Positions 12,011-21,939 of a stretch of DNA of 64,000 nucleotides are shown here, piece by piece. The notes under the pieces are model-generated. The model did not search any database, was not told where the DNA came from, and saw nothing but the letters and a program-made list of their open reading frames with translations. The position numbers were made by a program, and so were the translations under genes. Position 1 is the stretch's first letter; each line of letters begins with the position of its first letter. The stretch comes from Anthoceros angustus (lineage: Eukaryota > Streptophyta > Anthocerotopsida > Anthocerotales > Anthocerotaceae): positions 1,364,001 through 1,428,000 of the forward strand of contig VJWM01000044.1 of NCBI GenBank assembly GCA_010909165.1, given 5' to 3'.

Positions 12011-13249
12011 GTGAGGGGGATCGGGTGGTGTATAAATCACGTGGAATAGCCGGAATGTATGGGGAGACAGTAACCCTGCGCCCCAAGTAGTTGGCTACAT
12101 ACATGGCGATTTGTTGTGAGGGGTGTGCAGTTCGAGAGAGAAGCGGCATGGAACGGCAGCGGCACACCCGTCCCGTCCGGTGGGTTCCCCTACGAAGCGG
12201 CAGGTGAACGTTGGGATGCCAGTCCCGATCATGGTGAGATTGGAAGAACAAACTTGCACATACCAAGGGCAAGAGAAGGAGGAAGCGGCCGACGAAGAAT
12301 GGCGGAAGGGGCGGAGACATCAGATGCGGCCGACGAGTGGTGCATAGAACGGGTAGTGGCCGCGCTGCGCGGCCACCCCGGTGTTGTTCGGGCCAATGGT
12401 GTGCAGGTGATTATGCGTGCGGTGGACACCTCCCGCTTTTCAGACACGGTGTAGGGTGTGCGGAACGCGGTGGACGAACAGCAAGTGTGATGGATGGAGA
12501 GGAAGGAGCTGCGTAGTGGTGCGCGTGCTCGGCCGATGGCGCCGGAACGGTGCAATCGCTTTCCGGCGCGCACATCCTTGGAATGGAAGCGGAGGTTTGC
12601 CTCGCAGTGGCTAGTGGAACGCCGAGGAGGTGGTGCGGAATGTCAAGGAGGACTTTCGTGCGCTTTTAACGATAACAAAGACACGGTAGAGAGCGAAAGG
12701 GGCGGTTGTCGCCCAGTGTGCCTGTGGCCGCCGAGGAGGTGAAGATCCGGTGGGACAAAGGGCAAGGAAGCGGCAGACGAGCCCAAGCGGATGGCTGTGG
12801 AACGGAAGGCGGAGGAGGAGGAGGCTTGGAGTGGCATGGATGACGGGAGGACGTTGGAGGCGGTGTCGGAGGTGCAGCCGAGGAAGGGTCTAGGAAAACC
12901 TACACGCTTGTCTGTTATATTTTTGCTTGCTATGCGATCACGCTTATGAGCTTGCCATGGTGTGAGTGGCAATGGTAGTAATCGGTGGACCGCGGCTTAT
13001 GTGGACGAGACTAAACCCCAAATAATGGAAACCCCAAATCATGATTGTGAATAGTGATGTGTTTTGGGCGATCAGTATACGCCCACCGCGAGTGTCATGT
13101 GAAGAGGACAGAGTTGGCGGTTACACACCGAACATAAGGAGGGCCAAAAGGGTTGACAAAGCGAGAGACAAAATTTTATGGTTGCCATCCGGCCGCAATC
13201 GAATCGGGTGGTGGACAATTGAGTTCATGATCGGCGGTGGCGGCAGCGG
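12011..13249. other. Spacer, weakly coding-like but unrecognised
   Basis: The plus frame 12116-12454 ends in a peptide of mixed composition (from an internal Met near 12301), and 12494-12742 is also open. They are in different frames, have no recognised domain and are not joined by good splice sites. I do not call a gene. Confidence 0.45.
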
Positions 13250-15360
13250 CGGGCGGGAGGGCACCGCCTCCCCATGGCGATAGGCGGGCGCCTCCCCATG
13301 GCGATGGAGGCGGCAAATTGGGACTGCGAAATGGGCGGCCCGAATCGGGCCATGGCAGCCAGAGACAACGGCAGACCTCATTGCGAAATAGGAACCCCAG
13401 GTTGCGAGGACACGCGGAGTCGCCAACGTCGACACCGAGGCAGCCAGCCAGGAAGTGCATCGCAATTGGAAAGTAGGGAGCGTAGAAGGGCGCGGAAGGG
13501 GGGGAGTGAAGAAAAAAGGGCACCTCGGGCGTGGAAGGGCGAAACGCGATGGAGGAGGAGCGGATCGCGGTGGTGGCGGCAAGCGGGGAGGGCGGAGGCG
13601 ACGCGGACGCGGGAGCCATGGTGGAGGCCACGCTCCCTATTCCGCTGCCGCTGACGATGGCGGTGGCAGGCATTGGGGGCGAGCCATGGCGGGCGCCTCC
13701 CCATGGCGGGAGGCGGGCGGGGCGGCGGCCCAGGCGGGGGAGGCGAGGGGCAGGGCGCCCTCCCCATGGCGATGGGCGGCGGCGATGGGCGGGGCGGCGG
13801 CAGGCGGCAGGCGGGGAGAGGCACTGCCTCCCCATGGAGAAGGAGGCGGGGCGAGGCGGCGCCTCCCCGATGGAGGCGGCAGGCGGGGCCCCATGCAGGG
13901 GGGAGGGCACCGTGCCCTCCCCATGGCGATGGAGGCGGAGGCGGGGAGGCCGAGGCGCCCGCCCTCCAAGGAAAGGGGCCGTGGCCTCCGGCGATGGAGG
14001 CGGCAGGGGCGGGCGCGGGGAGGCGCCTCCGCCTCCCCATGGAGAAGGAGGCGGGGCGAGGCGCCGCCGATGGAGGCGGGTTGCCTCCCCATGGCGGCGG
14101 CAGGGGAGGGCACTGTGCCTCCCCATGGCGATGGAGGCGGGCGGGAGGCGAGGCGCCGCCGAGGCCGAGCTCGGGCATGGCGGTGGAGGCGGGGGCCTGT
14201 GCAGTGGGCAGGCGGGGAGGGCACCGCCTCCCCATGGCGATGGAGGCGGGCGGGAGGCAGGCGCCCGCCCTCGAAGGAAAGGGGCAGCTGGCCTCTCGGG
14301 CGAGGCGGAGGCAGCGGGGCGGCGATGGAGGCGGGGGAGGCACTCGCCTCCCCATGGCGATGGAGGCGGGGGAGGCGAGGCGCCCGCCTCGAAGGAAAGG
14401 GGCCGTGGCCTCCCGGCGCGGAGGCGGGGACCCAGGGCGAGCAGCGGGGAGGGCGCCTCCCCATGGTGATGGAGGAGGCGGTGGGCTCGGCGGAGGAGCC
14501 ATGGCGGCGGAGGAGCGGGAGGGGCGGTTGCCCTCCCACAGCGATGGCGGGGCGAGGCGCCTCCCAGCGATGGAGGAGGAGGAGGAGGCGGAGCATGGCG
14601 CCGAGGAGGAAGGCAACCCCGCCTTTGGGGACGGGGTCGTTGAGGACGGCGAGGCGATTACCGCCGCCCGAGGCCGAGGGGAGGAGGGATGGCGGCAGGC
14701 CTCACGCCGCCGCGCCCGAGCCGGAGGCCGAGCTCGGGCATGGCGGTGGCGGCGGCGCCTCCGCCGCCGCCATGCCCGAGCCGGAGGTGGAGCATGGTGG
14801 CGGCGAGCGATGATCGCCGCCGCCGAGGCCGACGGAGGGCCTAGCGATGGCGAGGCGGGGATGCGGAAGGCGGATGGGGGCGACGCCGCCGCCATGCCCG
14901 AGCGGAGGCGAGCCATGGCGGCGGGGCGGCGATCGCAGGAGTGGAGTGGGCGCCATCCGGTTGAGGAAGGCTTATGGGAGGAATAACCAGTTCCATCGGT
15001 GGCGGCATCTCGGCGTGGGCGAGCGCCATGGCGATAGGCGGGGCGAGGCTCGGGAGGCGGGGAGGAGGAGCGGAGGCGGCGCGAGCTCACTGGTGGAGGG
15101 AGCATCCGGCACACTGTAGGAGGAGGAGGAGGAGGAGGAGGGGGGAGCAACGCACTGACGGCGGGGGAGCGGAGGCCATGTCGGAAGAAGAAGGAGAGCG
15201 AGTGCGCCCAACCCCAACTCATGGAGGCGAGCACAAGGGGAGGCGCGACTACAGTCGGACACGTGTCCGCGGGAAGCGCGGGCGGCGGGTGCCTCCGACG
15301 CCCAATGCCCGGACGCCCCTGGAGGAGGCGGGCGCCTCCCCATGGAGAAGGAGAGCGATG
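13250..15360. repeat. Irregular palindromic minisatellite, CCTCCCCATGG core
   Basis: The motif CCTCCCCATGG, usually followed by CGATGGAGGCGG, recurs about a dozen times, densely from 13265 to 14465 and once near 15336. The unit is close to its own reverse complement: CGCCTCC and GGAGGCG flank a CCATGG core, so both strands look alike. Spacing is irregular, typically 20-130 bases. The region is almost stop-free on both strands, giving 672 minus-strand codons (15396-13378) and over 430 plus-strand codons. These are Pro/Arg or Gly/Arg/Ala low-complexity shadows. Confidence 0.85.
15118..15141. repeat. (GGA)n microsatellite
   Basis: About seven uninterrupted AGG/GGA triplets end in a G6 run, inside the GC-rich minisatellite region. 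Confidence 0.9.
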
Positions 15361-15627
15361 AACATGGAATGCTCGGCCGTCAGGCCATGGAGGCACAATT
15401 AAGGTTCTCCGCAGATGAAGCGCATGGAGGACGAGGGAAGTAGGCGGCCGTCATCCCTTGTGCTCGAGTTGCATCACCAGTAGGTTTTGCATAGGGGCGA
15501 AGCATGCGCCTTAGGAAGGCAGAGGAGATAGGGTTGGATGCTAGCCGCAATTTTGCGATGTGTGCGGTGGACATCCTTTTTGATCAATGCACCCCTTCAT
15601 AAAATTTCGGCTCTTGCGCCTATCCGT

Positions 15628-15870
15628 TCTTGGCGAGGTTGTTGGGTGGCGGTGGTGGTGGGTTCTTGCCGCCATGGCGGCGTGTTTGTGCCGACCATTG
15701 TGGTGAATATGTATGCCAAGGGTGGCGATTGGAGGACGGCCAGGAGTGTTTCATAGACTTGGTCGAGGATGTGGTTACCTAGACTTGCATAATAGGAGGG
15801 AATTCACCACGTGTGCGTGATGCCCTTCATGTATACCGTGATATGGAAGAATAAGGCATGGGTCTACCCA
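15628..15870 (+). pseudogene. Broken pentatricopeptide-repeat (PPR) gene fragment
   Basis: In one frame (about 15678-15749) the translation reads VFVPTIVVNMYAKGGDW then RTARSV, close to the recurring PPR phrase in which a valine-rich strand leads to VDMYAKCG and A--VF. After a frame change, about 15764-15852 reads EDVVT-stop-TCIIGG and then RVRDALHVYRDMEE followed by a stop. This matches the usual DVVTWTTMI and EALxLYxxM phrases of the next repeat. The stop replaces the expected Trp (TAG for TGG). At least one frameshift and two stops show it is decayed, and no start or flanking repeats are visible. The family call rests on remembered consensus only. Confidence 0.55.
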
Positions 15871-16430
15871 ATTGGCCACCCATCCCTCTTCCACCGTGGA
15901 GGTGGATCCGCTAGCAGGCCGCAACGCATACCCTAAACCCTACAAACAAGAATCCATTGTCCCTAGATAAGAAGACACGGACACGCGCGGCGTGTGCGGG
16001 GTTCGCAATGGGCGTGCCCTCGCCGTCATTGCCTTGCAAGCCCATGGCCGGGCCGTTTAAGGGCAACCACATTGCGTGGCTCGCGGGCGGGTTAGGATTT
16101 GCTTATGGATAGCATCAAAGAAAACTTAATCGCAGGAGGAAGTGTGGAAAACTTGAAAACATAGTTTCGGTCCGGCTCTTTGTTTTCAAAGTTGGAAGGA
16201 CAAAACATTTAAACCAAACTTAGGGTTTGGACTGAAAGTGTGTGTCCCCTTTGGTGCTTGGCAGCTCTTGGTTAGGCGCCAAAGCGGCCATGTGGGCATG
16301 TGCTCAAAGAAACCGTCTGGAATGTAGGGTATATTCCTCAAGATCCCCACGCCTTGCATGGGTTTCGCGAAAAAAAAAATGTCCCATCCCCTCTGTCCCC
16401 TTTGGTATGCCATACTTATGTCAAAGGTTA

Positions 16431-16722
16431 TGAAAAGTTAGATTATCAAAGTCTATTAAAAATAAATTTTAATCTATCAGAAAAAATATAATGTGAGAAT
16501 AAACATTGAAGCTAGAGGATGGATAATGAGGTTATTATTGAAAAAGTTTGTGAATGCGTTCATGGAGGAAAAAAAATGAAAAGTTAGATTATCAAAGTCT
16601 ATTAAAAATAAATTTTAATCTATCAGAAAAAATATAATGTGAGAATAAACATTGAAGCTAGAGGATGGATAATGAGGTTATTATTGAAAAAGTTTGTGAA
16701 TGCGTTCATGGAGGAAAAAAAA
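16431..16722. repeat. Perfect 146-base tandem duplication
   Basis: 16431-16576 and 16577-16722 are essentially identical. They begin TGAAAAGTTAGATTATCAAA and end with the A-run after CATGGAGGAA. The lack of divergence suggests a recent event or an assembly duplication. Confidence 0.95.
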
Positions 16723-19700
16723 GAGCTGAAAGTTGGGTTAACCAATTTTGGACCGACAATTTCAAAACTACTAATTTTCCGTGATCGGTGCAAAAACAAA
16801 TTTGTTTGTTTTCGATGCAAATAAAATAGCTGTTAGGTACATCTTGGCCGTATAAGTAATTCTGAAGTGGTTACTAGGGTTCCTGCCATGCAACAATTAT
16901 GAGTTGTAAAGGTGCCGGGAATTATGGAAGTTCAGGAATAAATCTTAAGCTACCGGAGACATTGAGAAGCTGGTTTAAGGTTTAATTTATGTGCGTCTCA
17001 TTTGTTACAATACCAGCTTCCTACTTGAAGGAAATTTTAAAATGATGGCTTGGCATGAAGTTTGAAATTGCCAAAAAATGCACACAAAAATCAGATAACT
17101 GCAGAGCCAATATGTTATAGACTGACCTTCTAAGTTTGGAAGTATGACTTGCATCTATAGTAGCAATTGATGAGGATGCAACAGATTAACTTATATTTAT
17201 GCAAGATCCATAATATTTTTATTCTTGTTGAATTTCTTCAACTTTGATCTAAATTTCATGGTTGAATGTACATTTGATTGCTTGCAATGTCATCACGCAT
17301 TATTTTGTTGCCTGCAATGTCGTGATGACATGTAGCTTCTAATTTGCAAACAACAATGTTTTGATGTCCTAATGTGATTACTTAAATTATTTACGACATC
17401 CAATGCTCCTTAAAGCATGGAAGCAGTAGGAATAGAAACAAAAGAGATTTATGCAAGATTACTTAGATAAGACATTAGCTTGGTGATTTACGTAGATAGC
17501 AGCTTAGAGCGTGGAAGGCTTACAGGTAAACAAATCCTAAAAAGTAAGGCTATGCACCCAACATGGGAGCAGGCTTCACGATTGGTGTGGCCTAATCAAT
17601 CAGTCATTCCAACAATTTTTGTTTCTCAGCAGAATGTTTCTCTTCATCACTCGTGGGGGGATATTTCTCTCTTTGTTTATAATTATGTGGTTGTGCAACC
17701 ACCTTGGTCTCAGTTGCATAGGATATCCGCGATCCACGTGGAGCCTATGATACTTGTCAAGAGTACCGCAATAGTCACAATCAATAGTTTGAGCGATGCG
17801 ACACAAGCACACAACAGTGCGCGATAGCGCTAAAAATCCACGAGCGGCGGTTAGAACAACAATTGGTGAAGTTGCATAAGAGCTAATAGTGGAACCCCGG
17901 TATGTTTGTAAGCTTCTTTTGGAGTCATGGGAATAGTTATGAGTGGAGCAGACCTGATCTCCAGATGAGGCAGCGATTTGTCATCGTGTTTTTGGGAGGC
18001 ATGCATTTCAATGTTTTTTTGCCTATTAGTTCCATTGCTACCTTATTAGAGGATCCGGTTCGTCACATGTTTATACTAAGTTTGATCATTAGCTAATTTC
18101 TTCCACATTACCTTTCTAGGATTCCCGATCGTAATGGATCTCTAACATATTTTAAACCTCATTGCTGAGAGGAGGAAAATCCTAACAACAGAGAAGTAGA
18201 TCGCACATTGGACATAGTCTAAGACGGACTTTGACTTGGAAAGTACGAAATGCAAATGCACCAAGGCAGAACGTTGCATCATTCATCTTCCGCTTGGCTT
18301 TCATGTAGCGAGATGGAGAAGAGATCCGGGCGTTTTCTCACATTTCTAGTTCGTTCCCTCTCTTGCTAATTTTCAGCCCTCTATGTTGGTGGAGGACCTG
18401 AGATTGAAGTTGGGATTAGAATGTGGCACACAGAGTCTCGGCTTCTTCTAGTCCAGAGGCAAAGGCATCATATTACATTGGACACTATACGCATGAAACA
18501 TATGTTCATTCTCAAGCACTCAGTGGAACTACGGTGTAAGGATGTTACATTAGATTCACGGAGTGCGCAACGCTGACAAATGTATAAACTAGGCGTCTGA
18601 GTCTCATTTGAGAACTGACTTGGTTCTTTCATGCGCAATCACTGTGTCTCCTCCTTTGCTCCGTGGTGGCTTTATTACGACAGCGGATTTTCATCGCCCT
18701 GTAGAGGATATTGATCAATGTTACTTACAGGATGGCAACAACCATAGGCAATGCGGTATCAGCGGTACCAGTCGTAGGTAGACCTTTTCTTATTTCTGAC
18801 AACGACATACAAGGTTGGTAGTTTCGGGATCGACATTCGGGGCTAGCCCTCCAGTCCTTAGCCCTTTAATGGTTGTTGCCCATCGGCTCCGGGTAGACGA
18901 TTTTCCTATCTCTTCTTTTTTATAATATCTCCACTTTCTCGGGTAGATAGATTTTCAATCTCTTCCACTTTCTCCTCTCGAGGCATTCACAAAATGTATA
19001 CACGTGGGAAACATGCCACCCAGTCAAAGTCAGATGAGTAAGAAACGGGAATGATGTGAACTCCTGCGGTGTCAGTGAGCAGGTTCGAACACGGAAACGT
19101 AGCCCCTACGTAGTTCATAAAAAAAACCGGCTCCGTTCACCATTTTCGGATGCAACTCTCCTTTGAAATCCGTAGTGTACTCAACTGACCCCCGGGTCCC
19201 GTTACGTTCTGTGCCTGCTGCCACGTCTGGATTTACCTACTGCAACATTCCATTTCCTTCCCGAGCTTCAGCACGCAGCTGGGATCCCCACGTCCACGGT
19301 ACACCACTTCTAGACAAGCCAAGGGTGTGCCAAACCGAAGAATGAGGCAGTGGAGGCATGGATGTAACCGATGTTGTTCCCACTCCAGATGTTCAGCAGC
19401 AGGGGGCCCATGACATCCCCGCTCCATGCACACATGCACACTTCAACACATGCGTAAACAGAGCTGGTCGCTTGTCCTTGCGAAAGATGCCGCAGCCCAT
19501 CCTGGTAGCCCCAAAGTAGTCCCCGCTTCCTTCTTCCTTCACCAAAGCGCACAAACGCGCAGTGCGAGCGCAGGAAGGAATGTCCTGCCGTTGCTGCACG
19601 CCATGTCTCCCCTTCTCCGCACCTGGTCACGGCGCCCCACTCCCTTCACAGCCTCCAAGCAGTGCTCTTCGGGCAGCAGCGTTCCCGCGCATGAAGCAGG

Positions 19701-19818
19701 ACTTGTCCTGTGCTCCTACACTGTCCATCAATTACAGTAACCTGCACGCCCTTGCTCGACCTAAACAGCGTGCAAGAGCTTCCTTTCCGAACGCTCCTTC
19801 CTGTTCCTGCAAGAGGTG

Positions 19819-19831
19819 TTAGGGTTTAGGG
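19819..19831. promoter_or_regulatory. Telo-box-like element
   Basis: TTAGGGTTTAGGG is two plant telomere-repeat words. Telo-boxes (AAACCCTAA) are known in plant promoters of translation and cell-cycle genes. This one is about 640 bases upstream of the GRAS start region, so any role there is inference. Confidence 0.35.
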
Positions 19832-20556
19832 CGGGCACGTGACGGTGAAGAAGACGAGGTGCAATACTGTTGAGGTATCAACAATATGAAACTCAAAAGG
19901 TCTGTCCTGGTCCCGGTCCCGAGACGTGCAGCCAGCCAGCGTCATGCGCAGTCCGAGTCGTGACGCGTGGATGTTGCTGTTGTTGCTTTCTTTCCTTTCT
20001 TCCCTCCCTCGAGTGGCGGCAGGAAGTGCGCGGGGAGAAGCGCGGCGCGGAACATGGAGGCGTTGAGAGAGCAAGGCGGACGGATGCATTTTTGGGAGCA
20101 AGTTAGGCGAGTGGGTGCAGGGGAAACGACAGGGCAGCAAGAATCTGGTGACAAACGGATGGCCTCATTTAGCTTAAGTCAAAGGAATCTTGTCGGTGGA
20201 GTTGGTCATTCCATGGCGTCCTGGCTCCTTCTCCCCGTCCCGTGCCCGCGCAAGGCTGCGGTGTTGCGGCCTGGCGGGAGGCGTTGCCGGGCTGCAGGGC
20301 CTCGGCCTCGGCCTCGGCCTCGGCCACGCCCCCTCCTCCTCCTCCCTGGGCCCAGCGTCGGACCTGGGCCCCTCCCGTCCCCGCGCCAGGAAGGAATTGC
20401 GCCCCCGCCTCCCCGCACTCCCGCACTCCAATCGCACCCCGATCGCTTCCCGGCCGCAGCCATGGAGGAGCCGGCGGCGCTCACGGACCACCACGGCTTC
20501 TACTCCGACCTCTTCGCGCCCTCGGACGGGGGTCCTTCCTGGAGGCCTTCCCGGGC

Positions 20557-21939
20557 ATGCATCTGGAGGAGGACCTCTGGGCGGACGTGCTGGACGGGGG
20601 GCAGCCCGGGCTGCGCTCCGTGACCGAGATGGAGGCCCCGGAGCCGCCCGAGCCCGAGGCCGCCGCCAGGGAGGCTTCCGGGTCCCCGCCCTCGGCCGGG
20701 TCGGGGTCCGGGAAGCGGCGGGATGGCCGGCAGGGGCAGGGGCAGGCGCAGGGGAAGGGGAAGGAGCGGGAGAAGGAAAGGGACAGGGAGCGGGAGAAGG
20801 AGAGCCGGTGGGCCGAGCAGCTGCTGAACCAGTGCGCGGCGGCCATAGCCGGGAACAATGCGGTGCGGACGCAGCACCTAATGTGGGTGCTGAATGATCT
20901 GGCCAGCTTTACCGGAGATGCGAACCAGCGCCTGGCGGCGTACGGGCTGAAGGCGCTCTTCTGCCGGGTGACGGGGGCGGGGGAGGCAACGTCCGCGAGC
21001 TACTACAACGGGCTGGAGGGGTTCAATTCGCTCACCCCGAAGGCGGTGCATCGGGCGTTGTTGAAGTTCCAGGATGTGAGCCCCTGGCACCAGCTGGGTC
21101 ACGCGGTGGGGAACGGGGCGCTGCTGGAGGCCATGGAGGGGCAGCACCGGGTGCACGTGGTGGACATCGGGGTGAGCTTGGGGACGCAGTGGCCGACGCT
21201 CATGGAGGCGCTGGCGACCCGGGCGGCGGGCCCGCCGACGTTGTTGCGCATCACCTTGGTGATGGACCAGGGCGTGCCGTCCGCGTCGTCCGAGTTCCTG
21301 CTCTGCCTCGAGAGGTTCGCCAAGTTCATGGGCCTGCAGGTGGAGATCAACACGGTGATCGGGCCGCTGCTGGCGCTGAGCCAGGCCGCGCTGGGGTTGC
21401 GGGAGCAGGAGGCGCTGGCCGTGTGCGCGCAGTTCCGGCTGCACGCGCTGAGCGAGGAGGCCGTGTGCGGGCCCTCGGCTAGGGACTCGTTCCTCGGGGT
21501 TTTGCGCTCGCTGCGGCCTCTGGTGATGGTGCTCAGCGAGAACGACTGCCCGCACCTCGCGCCCGAGTTTGCTGCCAGGTTTCCGCATGTGGCGTCGTTT
21601 TTCTGGCGGTTCTTCGACTCCAACGCTGCGTCGTATAAGGGCAAGGCCAGTGAGGAGCGGCAGATCGTGGAGTACGAGGCCGGGATGATGATGCTCAACG
21701 CCGTCGCCTGCGACGGGCTCACCAGGATCGAGCGCAACGAGCCCCACGCCGGCTGGGTGGCCAGGATGCACCGGGCTGCCTTCGCGCCCGCCGCTCTCAG
21801 CGAGGACGTCCTGGATAATGCAAGGGCTGTTCTCAGGAAATACGACTCGCAGTGGGACCTGCTCCTCGACATGGACTGCGCCGTGCTCTTGTGGAAGAAC
21901 CAGCCCGTCACCTTCTGCTCCGTCTGGACCTGCTCTTGA
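20557..21939 (+). CDS. GRAS-family transcription regulator, SHORT-ROOT clade
   Basis: A single-exon frame gives 460 residues from the ATG at 20557. GRAS proteins are plant nuclear transcription regulators, and SHR members pattern roots and shoots with SCARECROW partners. The domain starts near residue 85 with the LNQCAAAI and MWVLNDLAS segment (leucine heptad I). It continues with FQDVSPWHQLGHA, the VHIID-equivalent VHVVD (199-203), TQWPTLMEALATR, the RFFDS (PFYRE) region and a C-terminal SAW box ending SVWTCS. The WxLN and FQxVSPW words resemble SHR more than DELLA or SCL3, from memory. An Arg/Glu/Lys-Gln/Gly tract lies at about 57-82. The start is uncertain. The same frame is open upstream to an ATG at 20242, but that part looks like GC noise. 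A protein-like N-terminus starting at ATG 20462 lies one frame away and could join through a single base at the G5 run 20528-20532. GC content is far above that of the other genes here. Confidence 0.87.
   Translation: MHLEEDLWADVLDGGQPGLRSVTEMEAPEPPEPEAAAREASGSPPSAGSGSGKRRDGRQGQGQAQGKGKEREKERDREREKESRWAEQLLNQCAAAIAGNNAVRTQHLMWVLNDLASFTGDANQRLAAYGLKALFCRVTGAGEATSASYYNGLEGFNSLTPKAVHRALLKFQDVSPWHQLGHAVGNGALLEAMEGQHRVHVVDIGVSLGTQWPTLMEALATRAAGPPTLLRITLVMDQGVPSASSEFLLCLERFAKFMGLQVEINTVIGPLLALSQAALGLREQEALAVCAQFRLHALSEEAVCGPSARDSFLGVLRSLRPLVMVLSENDCPHLAPEFAARFPHVASFFWRFFDSNAASYKGKASEERQIVEYEAGMMMLNAVACDGLTRIERNEPHAGWVARMHRAAFAPAALSEDVLDNARAVLRKYDSQWDLLLDMDCAVLLWKNQPVTFCSVWTCS

Larger units (their letters stand above)
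15871..20461. other. Intergenic DNA, no gene seen
   Basis: Base composition falls sharply from GC-rich to AT-rich near 16.1 kb and rises again after 19.1 kb on approach to the GRAS gene. The stretch holds a telomere-like CCCTAAACCCTA word (15930-15942), the 146-base duplication at 16431 and scattered short open frames with no family resemblance. The last kilobase is the presumed promoter and 5-prime leader of the GRAS gene. Confidence 0.6.

Noticed and set aside
13378-15396. 672-codon minus-strand open frame and overlapping 437-452-codon plus-strand frames
   Set aside because: They overlap on both strands, consist of Pro/Arg/Ser or Gly/Arg/Ala low-complexity sequence and follow the palindromic minisatellite. 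No domain or splice structure.
19075-19100. tRNA-like B box (GGTTCGAAC)
   Set aside because: No matching A box, acceptor stem or cloverleaf could be found around it.
20242-20556. Upstream extension of the GRAS frame to an earlier ATG
   Set aside because: The 105 extra residues are Pro/Ala/Arg-rich and a better N-terminus lies in another frame, so this is probably leader sequence.
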